From DATAOG01 sp963840925 (lineage in GTDB: Bacteria; Pseudomonadota; Alphaproteobacteria; Geminicoccales; Geminicoccaceae): a stretch of DNA of 64,000 nt. Shown piece by piece: positions 53,979 through 62,806 of the stretch. The notes under the pieces are model-generated. The model ran no database searches. It saw only the letters and a list, made by a program, of their open reading frames with translations, and was not told where the DNA came from. A program made the position numbers and the translations under genes. Location: positions 1 to 64,000 of the forward strand of contig CAWJAY010000029.1 in assembly GCA_963840925.1 (NCBI GenBank), given 5' to 3'. How positions within the stretch are numbered: position 1 is the stretch's first letter; every line of letters starts with the position of its first letter.

Positions 53979-56202
53979 CTAGCCTCCGGCCCGGTGCTGC
54001 CCGCGGCCGGCCGCCGTGCAGCGCGAGAAAAGTCTCGACCGCGACGGCCGCGAACGCGGCATCGTTGATGTGCTGCGGCAGCCGGATCAGCTGGCGCGTG
54101 CTGGTCTGGCGGACGCGTCGCCTGGAGCGCTTCGAACAGCGCGCGCATCGGCCGCCGGGTCATGGAACGCCTGGCCCGGCGCGTCGAGCGCGGAGACACC
54201 GCCCTCGGGCAGGAAGAAGCGGACCGGCGCGTCCATCTGGTTCAGCTTGTCGCCGATCCACTCGCCCATCCGGCGGTTTTCCTCAGGCGTCGTCCGCATC
54301 AGCGTGACCTGCGGGTTGTGCTCGTAGAAAATCCGGCCGCGGTAGCGCTCGGGCACGGTCTCGGGCGCGCCGAAATTGACCATGTCGAGCGCGCCGCAGG
54401 ATCCGACATAAGGCATGCGGGCGCGGATCATCGCCCCGAAGCGGTCCTCGGTCGCCGGGAAGATGCCGCCCATCATCAGATCGCAGACCTCCGTCGTGGT
54501 GAGGTCGATCACGCCCAGCAGGCGACCGGAGTCGACCAGCGTCTCCATCGCCTGGCCGCCGATGCCGGTCGCGTGGAACACCAGGCAGTCGTAGTCGGCC
54601 TCGAGCGCCGCGGTCACCTGGCGGACGCAGGCCGTGGTCACGCCGAACATCGTGAGGCCGACCGCCGGCAGTTCGGCCGCGGCGCCCGGGCTCGAGTGCC
54701 GCGCCTGCTGGCGCGCCTTGACCATGCCGATCATCGCCGCAGCGCCGTTCGCCAGCACCTCGCGCGTGATCGTGTTCAGCCCCTGCACGTCGGCAACCGA
54801 ATGCAGCATCATCAGGTCGGCGGGCCCGACGTAACGGCGGACGTCGCCGGAAGCGACGGTCGAGATCAGGAGCTTGGGCACGCCGACCGGCAGCCGGCGC
54901 ATCGCCGGGGCGGCCATCGCCGAGCCGCCCGAGCCGCCGGCCGCGATGATCCCGGCAAGCCCGGCCTGGCCCTGAACCCAGGCCTCGAAGGCCTGGGCCA
55001 TGCCGGCGACCGCGCGGCCGCGATCGTTGGTGAACACGGCGCTCGGGCCTTGCGGGTGATGGACCGCGATCTGATGCGGCGGGACATCGGCCGAGCTCGG
55101 CTTGCCGGCGGTCGAGAGGTCGACCAGCCGGGTCCTGCAGCCCGGCGTCCTTGATCAGGTCGCGGATGAAGCGGAGCTCGTCGCCTTTGGTGTCGAGCGT
55201 GCCGGCGACCAGCACGACCTGCAGGCCGGCGGTCGCAAGCGTCCGGAGCGCGGTCGGCGTGCCCGGGCTCGGGGCCGACGCCGGCAGGCCCGCGACGGTG
55301 CGCGCGGCGCGCTCGATCTGCTGCGCCGGGACCGACGGCGTCCAGCGGGTCGGCAGGCGCGGGTTCGAGATGTAGATCTTGCGCGGGCCCTGGCGGCTCG
55401 CGCTCGCCGCCTCGGCCTCGGCCGGCGCGGCGTCCGCGGCGAGCGCATCGTCGTCGCGGTGGCGGCCGACGCCCAGCAGGCGCTGCTGCAGGTCGCGGTC
55501 GCCGGCGATCTGGCGGGCGTCCATGATCCGGGCGATCCGGCCGTTGACCATGATCGCGACCCGCTCGGCGGCCGAGGTCGCGACGCCGATGTTCTGCTCG
55601 ATCAGCAGCACCGAGATGTCGCCCTCGTCGCCCAGGTGGCGGAGGATCTGCTCGACCTGCTCGACGATCAGCGGCGCCAGGCCCTCGGTCGGCTCGTCCA
55701 TCACCAGCAGCGTCGGGTTGAGCAGCAGCGCGCGCGAGATCGCGAGCATCTGCTGCTCGCCGCCGGACAGCTGGCCGCCGCGGCTCGCGCGCCGCTCCGC
55801 CAGCCGTGGGAAGGTCTGGTAGATGCGCTCGACCGACCAGGCGCCGGGTCGCAGCTCGCCGGTCATGCGCAGATGCTCCTCGACCGTGAGCGAGGGCCAC
55901 AGGCGACGCCCCTGCGGCACGTAGCCGATGCCGCGGCGCGCGATCTGGGTCGAGGTCAGGCCGAGGATGCTCTGCCCGGCAAAGCGGATCGCACCACTCG
56001 CCGCCGGCTGCAGGCCCATGATCGTCCGGCAGAGCGTGGTCTTGCCCATGCCATTGCGGCCGACCACCGAGAGCACGCCTTGGCCTAGCGTCAGGTCGAC
56101 GCCCTGGAGCGCGTGGGAATGGCCGTAATAGACGTTCAGGCCCCGGATCTCGAGCAGCGACGCGCTGCGGCCCACCTCGGTCCGGTTTGGCGGCTCAGCC
56201 AT
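53979..56202 (-). pseudogene. LivF-type ABC ATPase fused to a Tm-1-like ATP-binding (UPF0261) domain, frameshifted
   Basis: Residues 1-240 form a LivF ATPase: Walker A VVGRNGMGKTTLCRTIMGLQ, signature QLSGGEQQMLAISRALLLNP, Walker B TLLVMDEPTEGLAPLIVEQV. Without a stop, a linker of about 100 residues (KIYISNPRLPTRWTPSVPAQ) leads to LQVVLVAGTLDTKGDELRFI, the start of a Tm-1-like domain. After a shift near 55130 come TRLVDLSTAGKPSSADVPPH and FTNDRGRAVAGMAQAFEAWV, and the glycine-rich IIAAGGSGGSAMAAPAMRRL. Further shifts near 54110 and at the very end leave the stop uncertain; I place it at a TAG at 53979. The fusion joins importer energisation to a metabolic ATP-binding domain. Confidence 0.8.
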
Positions 56203-56981
56203 AGCCGCCTCCGAGATAGAGCTCCTGGACCTCGGGATCGCTCTCGATCGCCTCGGGCGGCCCTTCCTTGAAGATCCGGCCGTTGTGCATCATCGTCACG
56301 CTCTCGACGACGCGCAGCGCCACGTCCATGTCGTGCTCGATGATGATGTAGCCGATGTGGCCGGGCAGGCCGGTCAGGATCTCGATCAGCTCGCGGCGCT
56401 CGGCGGGCGACAGGCCGGCCGCCGGCTCGTCGAACAGGATGAACCGCGGCGCGCCCGAGAGCGCCAGCGCGATCTCCAGCTGGCGCTGCTGGCCGTGGGC
56501 GAGCTCGGCCACTTTCTGGTCCTTGACCGCGGACAGATGGACCGCCTCGACCAGGTCCAGCGCGGCCTGGGCCAGCGCATCGCTCGGGCGCGAGCGGCGC
56601 AGCGAGAACCGGCGCGCGCGAGACGCCGCGGCAGGCGAGATAGACGTTGTCGAGCACCGAGAGGCCGGCGAACAGCAGCGAGATCTGATAGGTGCGGCGC
56701 AGGCCGCGGCGGATCCGCTCGTGCGGCGGGAAGTCGGTGATGTCCTCGCCGAAGAAGCGGATCGTGCCCGAGGTCGGCGGGAAGTCGCCGGTGACGCAGT
56801 TGAACAACGTCGTCTTGCCGGCGCCATTGGAGCCGAGCACCGCCCGGCGCTCGCCGGGCCGGACCGAAAGCGTCACGTCGTCAAGCGCCGCGAGCGCGCC
56901 GAACATCCGGCTGACGCCGCGCAATTCCAGCGCATTGGCGGTGCCGGCCGCCTGCAGACGTTGGGCGACGCTGGTCGCCAT
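56195..56981 (-). pseudogene. Branched-chain amino acid-type ABC ATPase (LivG-like), one frameshift
   Basis: Starts MATSVAQRLQAAGTANALEL. Walker A is VLGSNGAGKTTLFNCVTGDF, followed by IRRGLRRTYQISLLFAGLSV. After a single shift near 56610 the frame gives VAELAHGQQRQLEIALALSG (signature) and FILFDEPAAGLSPAERRELI (Walker B), ending VQELYLGGGYG. Repaired length is about 262 residues. Its last eight bases (ATGGCTGA) contain the start codon of the LivF-Tm-1 fusion gene. Confidence 0.9.
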
Positions 56982-58070
56982 CACCGGCCGCCTGCGCCCG
57001 GCGCGCCCAGGCTGCCCGGGCGCTGCTGCCAGCGCGCGCGGGCGCGATCGAACAGGCCGAGCACGCCGTCCGGCGAGAACAGCACGATCAGCAGGAAGCC
57101 GATGCCGATCAGCAGCTGGAAGCGCGCCCCGTCGAGGCCGACCGCGACCAGCGCATCGAGCGCGAACGTCCGCAGCAGCACGTAGATCAGCGCGCCGACG
57201 AACGGGCCGATCGGCCGGCCGAGCCCGCCGACCACCGCGATCACCAGGATGTCGATCACCGGGCCGATCCCGGCGGTGCCGGGCGAGATCTGGTTGTTGA
57301 GCCAGACCAGGAGGACGCCGGCGATCGCGGCGATCACGGCGGCGAATGTGTAGGCGGCGATCCGATGCGCGGTGACGTTGAAGCCGAGCGCCGCCATCCG
57401 GCGGGCGTTGTCGCGCGTCCCCTGCAGCGCGAGACCGAACGGCGAGCGCGAGACGTAGAGGACCAGGCCATAGCTCGCGGCCGCCCAGAACAGCGTCAGG
57501 TAGTAGAACGGCGCGGGCGCCCGCCAGTCGATCCCGAGCAGGACCGGCGGCTGGATGCTGTTGAAGCCCGCGAAACCGTTGAAGACCACGTAGTTCTGGC
57601 GGGTGAAGTAGAAGAACGCGGCCGCGATCGCGAGCGTGATCATGATCGTGTAGATGCCGGCGGTCCGGACCGCGAGCGCGCCGCGACAGCGTACCGAACA
57701 GCGTCGCGATCAGGATCGCGGTCGGGACCGCGAGCCACCAGGGCCAGCCGAGGCTGATCTCGGTGATCGCGCTGGTGCCAAAGATCGCGACCATGTAGCC
57801 GGCGCAGCCCGCGACCGTCATCTGGACCAGGCTGACCATGCCGCCATAGCCGGCGAGGAACATCAGGCTCAGCGCGATCATGCCGAGGATCAGCGACCAG
57901 CCGAAGATCTGGACCAGGATGAAGCTGTTGGCGAACGCCGGCAGGATCAGCAGGAAGAAGCCGACGACCCAGACCGCGACCGGCACCCGGCGGAGCCGCT
58001 CGGCCAGGCGCCGGGTCGCGACGTCGATCGGCGCGCTCGGCTCGGCGAGGCGGGAGCGGGCGGTCGCCAT
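56981..58070 (-). pseudogene. Branched-chain amino acid-type ABC permease (LivM-like), one frameshift
   Basis: MATARSRLAEPSAPIDVATR precedes membrane helices and SLMFLAGYGGMVSLVQMTVA, a LivM landmark. After LFGTLS near 57690 the frame changes and continues AGIYTIMITLAIAAAFFYFT, RSPFGLALQGTRDNARRMAA, VWLNNQISPGTAGIGPVIDI and AVVGGLGRPIGPFVGALIYV. Repaired length is about 362 residues. It overlaps the LivG-like gene by one base (TGATG). Confidence 0.9.
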
Positions 58071-58073
58071 GGC

Positions 58074-59090
58074 TCAGCGGACGCTCACCAGGCCCTGCGG
58101 GCGGAAGGCGAGCACGAGGACCATGATCAAAAAGGTCAGCACGACGGCATAGGTCGGGCTGTAGACCGAGCCCAGCTGCTCGGCGAGCCCGATCAGCACC
58201 GCGCCGAGCGCAGCGCCCGGGATCGAGCCCATGCCGCCGACGATCACGACGACCAGCGATGCCAGCAAGAAACCGAGTATCCTCGCCGGGCGCGAGCGAC
58301 TGGAAGGTGCCGCCGACCACGCCGGCCATGCCGGCCAGCCCGGCGCCGAACGCGAACACGCCAAGGAATACGAGCTGGATGCGCACGCCGGTCGCTGAGC
58401 AGCATCTCGCGGTCGTCGACGCCGGCCCGGATCAGCATGCCGATCCGGGTCCGGGTCAGGACCAGCCACATCGCGATCCCGAGCACGACCGAGGCGAGCA
58501 GGATCAGGAGGCGCACGAACGGGTAGGTCAGGTAGACCGGCTCGCCCGTGCTCCGCTTGAGGGCGGTGACGAAGAAGGTCTCGACCGGGCCCGACAGCCA
58601 GGCCGGCGTCAGGATCTGGTAGAAGTCGCCGCCCCAGACCCAGAGCATCAGATCGGCGAGCACGATCGAGATGCCGATCGTGACCAGGGTCTGGCGCAGG
58701 TCCTGGCCTTCCATCCGGCGGAAGACCAGGTATTGCAGCAGGACGCCGACCAGCGCGGTCGCAACGAACGCAGCCACGAAGCTCAAGAGCCAGGAGCCGG
58801 TCCACTCCGCCGATCTCGAACCCGATGTAGCCGCCCAGCAGGTACAGCGAGCCGTGCGCCAGGTTGACGTTGCGCATCAGCCCGAAGATCAGCGTGAAAC
58901 CGCTCGCGACCAGGAAGTAAAGCGCGCCGAGCGTGATCCCGTTCAAGATGGCGCTGAGAAAGATCTTCTTGCGGCCGATCGCGTCCTCGAGGGCCTCGGG
59001 CCAGACCGCGAAGATCAGCCAGAGCAGCACGACGGCGATGATCAGGACGATCACCGACCTGATCGGATTTCGCTCGATGATGGCCACCAT
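58074..59090 (-). pseudogene. Branched-chain amino acid-type ABC permease (LivH-like), three frameshifts
   Basis: Blocks in order are IFLSAILNGITLGALYFLVA, SGFTLIFGLMRNVNLAHGSL, FVAAFVATALVGVLLQYLVF, GISIVLADLMLWVWGGDFYQ, RIGMLIRAGVDDREMLLS, GVRIQLVFLGVFAFGAGLAG and VVVIVGGMGSIPGAALGAVL. Frame changes lie near 58805, 58400 and 58278 and each is explained by a single extra base. It is the first gene of the transporter operon; the tandem repeat region lies upstream. A long N-terminal extension before the first family helix is present. Confidence 0.88.
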
Positions 59091-59200
59091 CGCCGCGTGA
59101 GGACCCGTGAACCCGGCCAGCGGTTGGCCGCCGGTCGCCCATCCTAGGGCCGAAGTCTAGGCGCGCAAAGCCGGCTGCGGCGTATCTGCTAGTCTCATTC

Positions 59201-59252
59201 CGTAACGGCTTATCGTCTTTTTTGGCCGTAACGGCTTATCGTCTTCTTTGGC
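59201..59252. repeat. 26-bp tandem direct repeat upstream of the liv-type operon
   Basis: Two adjacent copies, 59201-59226 and 59227-59252, each starting CGTAACGGCTTATCGTCTT, differ at one position. They lie between the AraC-type regulator stop and the livH-like start (59090), about 110-160 bp upstream of the latter. Tandem half-sites of this size are typical targets for AraC-family activators, so this is a candidate operator. Confidence 0.7.
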
Positions 59253-59262
59253 CGGCAGCCGA

Positions 59263-60098
59263 TCAGGCATTCAGGCAGTGCGCGACCCGCCGGTAGTCGC
59301 TCGGCGCCATGCCGACGTTGGCGGCGAAGAAGCGCGAGAAGCTGCTCTGCGAGGCAAAACCCAGGCCGAAGCCGATGTCGGCGACCGACTCATCGCTTGC
59401 GGTCAGCGCCTCGATCGCCTGCTCCATGCGCAGCGTGTTCAGGAACAGGTTCGGGGTGAGCCCGGTCTGGCTCCTGAACAGGCGGTAGAAGTGCGGCCGC
59501 GACAGCCCGGCCTCGCGGGCGATGTCGTCGAGCTCGAGCTCGGCGCCGAGCCGCTGGGTCATCAGCTTGATCGACTTGCGCACCCGGAAGTCGGCAAAGC
59601 ACGGCGCCGACTGCTCGAGCGGGCGCGCCTGCGGCATCCACTGCCAGGTCTGGTCGAAGCATTCCTGGGTCAGCTCGTACAGGTAGCCATCGAAGGTGCC
59701 GGGCGACGCGTCGTCGAGCAGTAGTGCTGTGACCTTGTTGACCGCGCGCTGGATGTGGCTCGTCATCTCGACCGCATTGCGGCCGAAGCGGAGCGCCGAG
59801 AGCGCGCTGCGTCCGAACTCGAGGAACCAGATCGGCTTGATGTAGAGGACCAGGAACAGGCTGCCGTCGCTGCTGGTCGCCGGGGATGAAGTTGTGCGGC
59901 TCCCAGGGGTTCACGGCGACCGCGGCGTCGGGCGAGAGCAGCGCGAGCGGCCGGTCACGCGCGACGCAGGACGGCATGCCGTGGACCAGGAAGGTCAGAT
60001 GGCCTTCACGATGCGCGTGCGTCGCCATCGGCCGGTTCAAGCGGTACAGAGGTCGCGCGGCCGAACCGGCCGTGGTAGATCGAAACGGCGGTGCTCAT
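59263..60098 (-). pseudogene. AraC-family transcriptional regulator, two frameshifts
   Basis: Starts MSTAVSIYHGRFGRAT, shifts near 60045 to NRPMATHAHREGHLTFLVHG and AVNPWEPHNFIPG (cupin-like ligand-binding domain), and shifts again near 59885 to SLFLVLYIKPIWFLEFGRSA. The C-terminal DNA-binding domain is intact: KSIKLMTQRLGAELELDDIA, REAGLSRPHFYRLFRSQTGL and SVADIGFGLGFASQSSFSRF with the second helix-turn-helix. Repaired length is about 278 residues. Position between an alcohol dehydrogenase gene and the transporter operon suggests it controls the catabolic run. Confidence 0.85.
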
Positions 60099-60214
60099 GC
60101 ACGCCACCCTGAGCATTCTTGCTTTTCTGAGGCCGGAATGATCCGGGTTCGCGGCCGGTTTGGCAAGGTCGAATCGGCACCGGCAATGCCGGTCAACCGC
60201 GGGCTCGGCCGCGC

Positions 60215-61348
60215 TCACAGCGCCGCGCGCATCACGCTCAGGTAGTCCTCGCGCCGGGCGCGCCTGGGGTTGGTGCGACTGGCGGGATCGCGCTCGGCCG
60301 CGCCTGCGGCGCGCTCGACCGCGGCCTGGTCGAGGCCGAGCGCGCCGAGCGAGGCCGGCAGGCCCAGCCGCCCGGTCAGCCGCAGCAGCGCCTCGGCGAG
60401 ATCGGCACCGCGGCGAACGCCCATCGCCCGCTTGATCGCGGCATAGCGCTGGCCGACCGCGGGCGCATTGAACTCGAGCACATAGGGCAGCAGCACGGCG
60501 TTCAGCGTGCCGTGATGCAGCAGGTAGCCGTCGAGCGCGCCCAGCGCATGGCTGATCGCGTGCACGCCGCCCAGCCCCTTCTGCAGCGCGAGCGCGCCGT
60601 TCAGCGCCGCGGCCATCATCTCGCGCCGCGCGGTCAGATCGCGACCACGCTCGACCGCGCGCTCGAGGTGGCGGGCGGCGCGCGCGATGCCATCGAGCGC
60701 GATCCCGTCGGCCGGCGGGTTGTAGGCCGTGGCCAGAAACGTCTCGATGCAGTGGCTGAGCGCATCCATGCCGGTGCCGGCGGTCAGCGCCGGCGGCAGG
60801 CCAAGCGTAAGCGTTGGATCGCAGATCGCGACCTTGGGGATCAGGTGCGGGCTGGCGAGCCCGAGCCGCTGGCCGTCGGCGAGCACGACGCCGGCGGTCG
60901 AGATCACCTCGGCGCCGCTGCCGGCGGTGGTCGGGATCGCGATGATCGGCGGCAGCAGGTCACGGATCAGGCCGAGCCGGCCCCCGGCCGCGGCGAACGC
61001 GCACAGCCGGCCGCCGTGGCTCACCAGCAGCGCCGCGACCTTGGCGAGATCGATCACGATCCCGCCGCCGAGCGCGATCAGCCCGTCGCAGCCGTGCTCG
61101 CGGTAGAGCTCGGCGAGCCCCGTCGCCGCCGCCTCCGAAGGCCGGCTCGAACCGTCGGCGAACGGCAGCGGGGTCGCGCTCGCGGGCAGCGCGTCCAGGA
61201 TCCGCTCGAGCAGCCCGGCCGCGGCGACGCCCTGGTCGGTGACGATCAGCGGCCGGCTGATGCGCAGGCCATCGAGTTCGGCCGCGAGCGCCTCCTCGAC
61301 CACGCCGTCGGCAAAATGGATGCGCGTCACATAGGTGATCAGCGACAT
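60215..61348 (-). CDS. Iron-containing alcohol dehydrogenase
   Basis: A 377-residue group III alcohol dehydrogenase or maleylacetate reductase-like protein. The nucleotide-binding loop is LIALGGGIVIDLAKVAALLV, followed by IIAIPTTAGSGAEVISTAGV. Metal ligands lie in GTGMDALSHCIETFLATAYN (Asp and His) and in GGVHAISHALGALDGYLLHH and the following H-G-T (histidines). The frame is clean. In catabolic clusters such enzymes often act on ring-cleavage products (maleylacetate) or alcohol intermediates; the N-terminal part does not decide between these. Confidence 0.9.
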   Translation of the reverse strand: MSLITYVTRIHFADGVVEEALAAELDGLRISRPLIVTDQGVAAAGLLERILDALPASATPLPFADGSSRPSEAAATGLAELYREHGCDGLIALGGGIVIDLAKVAALLVSHGGRLCAFAAAGGRLGLIRDLLPPIIAIPTTAGSGAEVISTAGVVLADGQRLGLASPHLIPKVAICDPTLTLGLPPALTAGTGMDALSHCIETFLATAYNPPADGIALDGIARAARHLERAVERGRDLTARREMMAAALNGALALQKGLGGVHAISHALGALDGYLLHHGTLNAVLLPYVLEFNAPAVGQRYAAIKRAMGVRRGADLAEALLRLTGRLGLPASLGALGLDQAAVERAAGAAERDPASRTNPRRARREDYLSVMRAAL

Positions 61349-61458
61349 GGCCGCGGTCGTCGATCTCGGCGGGGAAGCGCCAGCCGTTGCCGGGCGGCTG
61401 GCCAGGAGGATGACCGGACGGCGCCGACCTGGTCGCCGCCGGGTCGCGGCTCAGCGGC

Positions 61459-62712
61459 TCAATAGGAGGTCTTGCATTCCGGGACCTCGCGCCCCGGCAG
61501 GCCGATCTGCCTGAACTTCTCCTCGTCGTGGCCGAGCGTCTGGTTGACGTTCTCGACCACCTTCACGACCTGGCTCACCAGGTTGCCGTTGGCATCCTCG
61601 ACGACCTCGGTGACGAAGTTGGTGCCGATCGCCTGCCGGTTGTGGTCGAGCATGATCTGCCCGTTCGGCGCGTCGAGCACCATGTCGCGCAGCTCCTCGC
61701 GGAACTGGTCGTGACCTTGGCTCAGATCGCCGCCGATCGCGTCGAGGGCCAGGAACACCGCGGTCGCCGAGTTGTAGTAGTTGGTCGCGAGCAGAGAAGG
61801 GCCGGCGAACCGCTGGTCGGGCGGGAATGCGTCCTGGTAGGCCTTGACGAACGCCTGCCATTTCGGGTTGTCCCAGGTGTCGGCCTGGCCGCTTGCGGCA
61901 ACCGTGCCGATCAGCGCCTCCTTGGCCTGGCCCTTGGACGACAGGACCGTCTGATCGACCATGATGCTGCCGCCGATCAGCTTCGCGTTGCCGCCCGCCT
62001 GCACGTACTGGTTCAGGAAATTGACCGCATCGCCGCCGCCGAGCCCGAGGTAGATCGCATCGACGTCGTCCGGCAGCGCTGCGATGATCGAGGCGAAGTC
62101 CTTGGTGCCGAGCGGCACCCAGAAGCGGTCGGTCACCTCGCCGCCCGCGGCGCAGAACTCGAGCACGAGCCCGAACACCTGGGTGTAGACGAACGAATAG
62201 TCCTCGCCGACCGTCGCGATCGTGCGATAGCTCTTATCATTGTAGATGTAGTTGCCGAGACCGGCCTGCCACTGGGCGCCGTCCATGTTGAAGCGGAAGA
62301 AATTCTCGGCCGGCGTGACGAACGTGGTCTCCTGGGCGCCCGAGGCGGCGTTGATGAAGGTCATCTCGGGCTGGGTCTTGGCGTAGTCGCGGATCGCGAT
62401 CCCTTCCGAGCCCGACAGCGGGCTGATCACGACGTCGACCTTGTCCTGCTCGACCAGCTTGCGGACCGCGCGCACGGCCGAGTCGGGGCTCGCGTCGGTC
62501 GAGGCGACGATGATCTCGAGCGGTCGCCCGCCGGCCATCTTGTTGTGCTCGCGCAGCGCTACCTCGAAGCCGCGCATGCCGTCCTCGCCGAGTACGGTGT
62601 AGGTGCCCTCGAGCGTCGCCGTGACGCCTATCTTGAGCGGGTCGGCTGCTTGCGCCGCGGTCGTGGCGAGCAGGATGGACGTGGCCGTCGCGGCCAGAAA
62701 ACCCCTGGACAT
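61459..62712 (-). CDS. Branched-chain amino acid-type ABC solute-binding protein
   Basis: A 417-residue periplasmic protein. The signal peptide MSRGFLAATATSILLATTAA ends near AQA, and the mature part starts ADPLKIGVTATLEGTYTVLG. Family landmarks are EVALREHNKMAGGRPLEIIV, VRKLVEQDKVDVVISPLSGS, IATVGEDYSFVYTQVFGLVL and DAIYLGLGGGDAVNFLNQY. No lipobox. It is the probable binding partner of the LivHMGF-type proteins encoded at 54-59 kb, although separated from them by alcohol dehydrogenase and araC genes. Homologues bind amino acids, aromatic acids or amides. Confidence 0.9.
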   Translation of the reverse strand: MSRGFLAATATSILLATTAAQAADPLKIGVTATLEGTYTVLGEDGMRGFEVALREHNKMAGGRPLEIIVASTDASPDSAVRAVRKLVEQDKVDVVISPLSGSEGIAIRDYAKTQPEMTFINAASGAQETTFVTPAENFFRFNMDGAQWQAGLGNYIYNDKSYRTIATVGEDYSFVYTQVFGLVLEFCAAGGEVTDRFWVPLGTKDFASIIAALPDDVDAIYLGLGGGDAVNFLNQYVQAGGNAKLIGGSIMVDQTVLSSKGQAKEALIGTVAASGQADTWDNPKWQAFVKAYQDAFPPDQRFAGPSLLATNYYNSATAVFLALDAIGGDLSQGHDQFREELRDMVLDAPNGQIMLDHNRQAIGTNFVTEVVEDANGNLVSQVVKVVENVNQTLGHDEEKFRQIGLPGREVPECKTSY

Positions 62713-62806
62713 GTTGCGAGCCTCCCATAGGTTCCGGGCCGACCGTAGAGCACGCAGGCAGCCCCGCGCTTGTCGCCGCACGGCCGGGGTTTGACCGAGA
62801 GTATCT

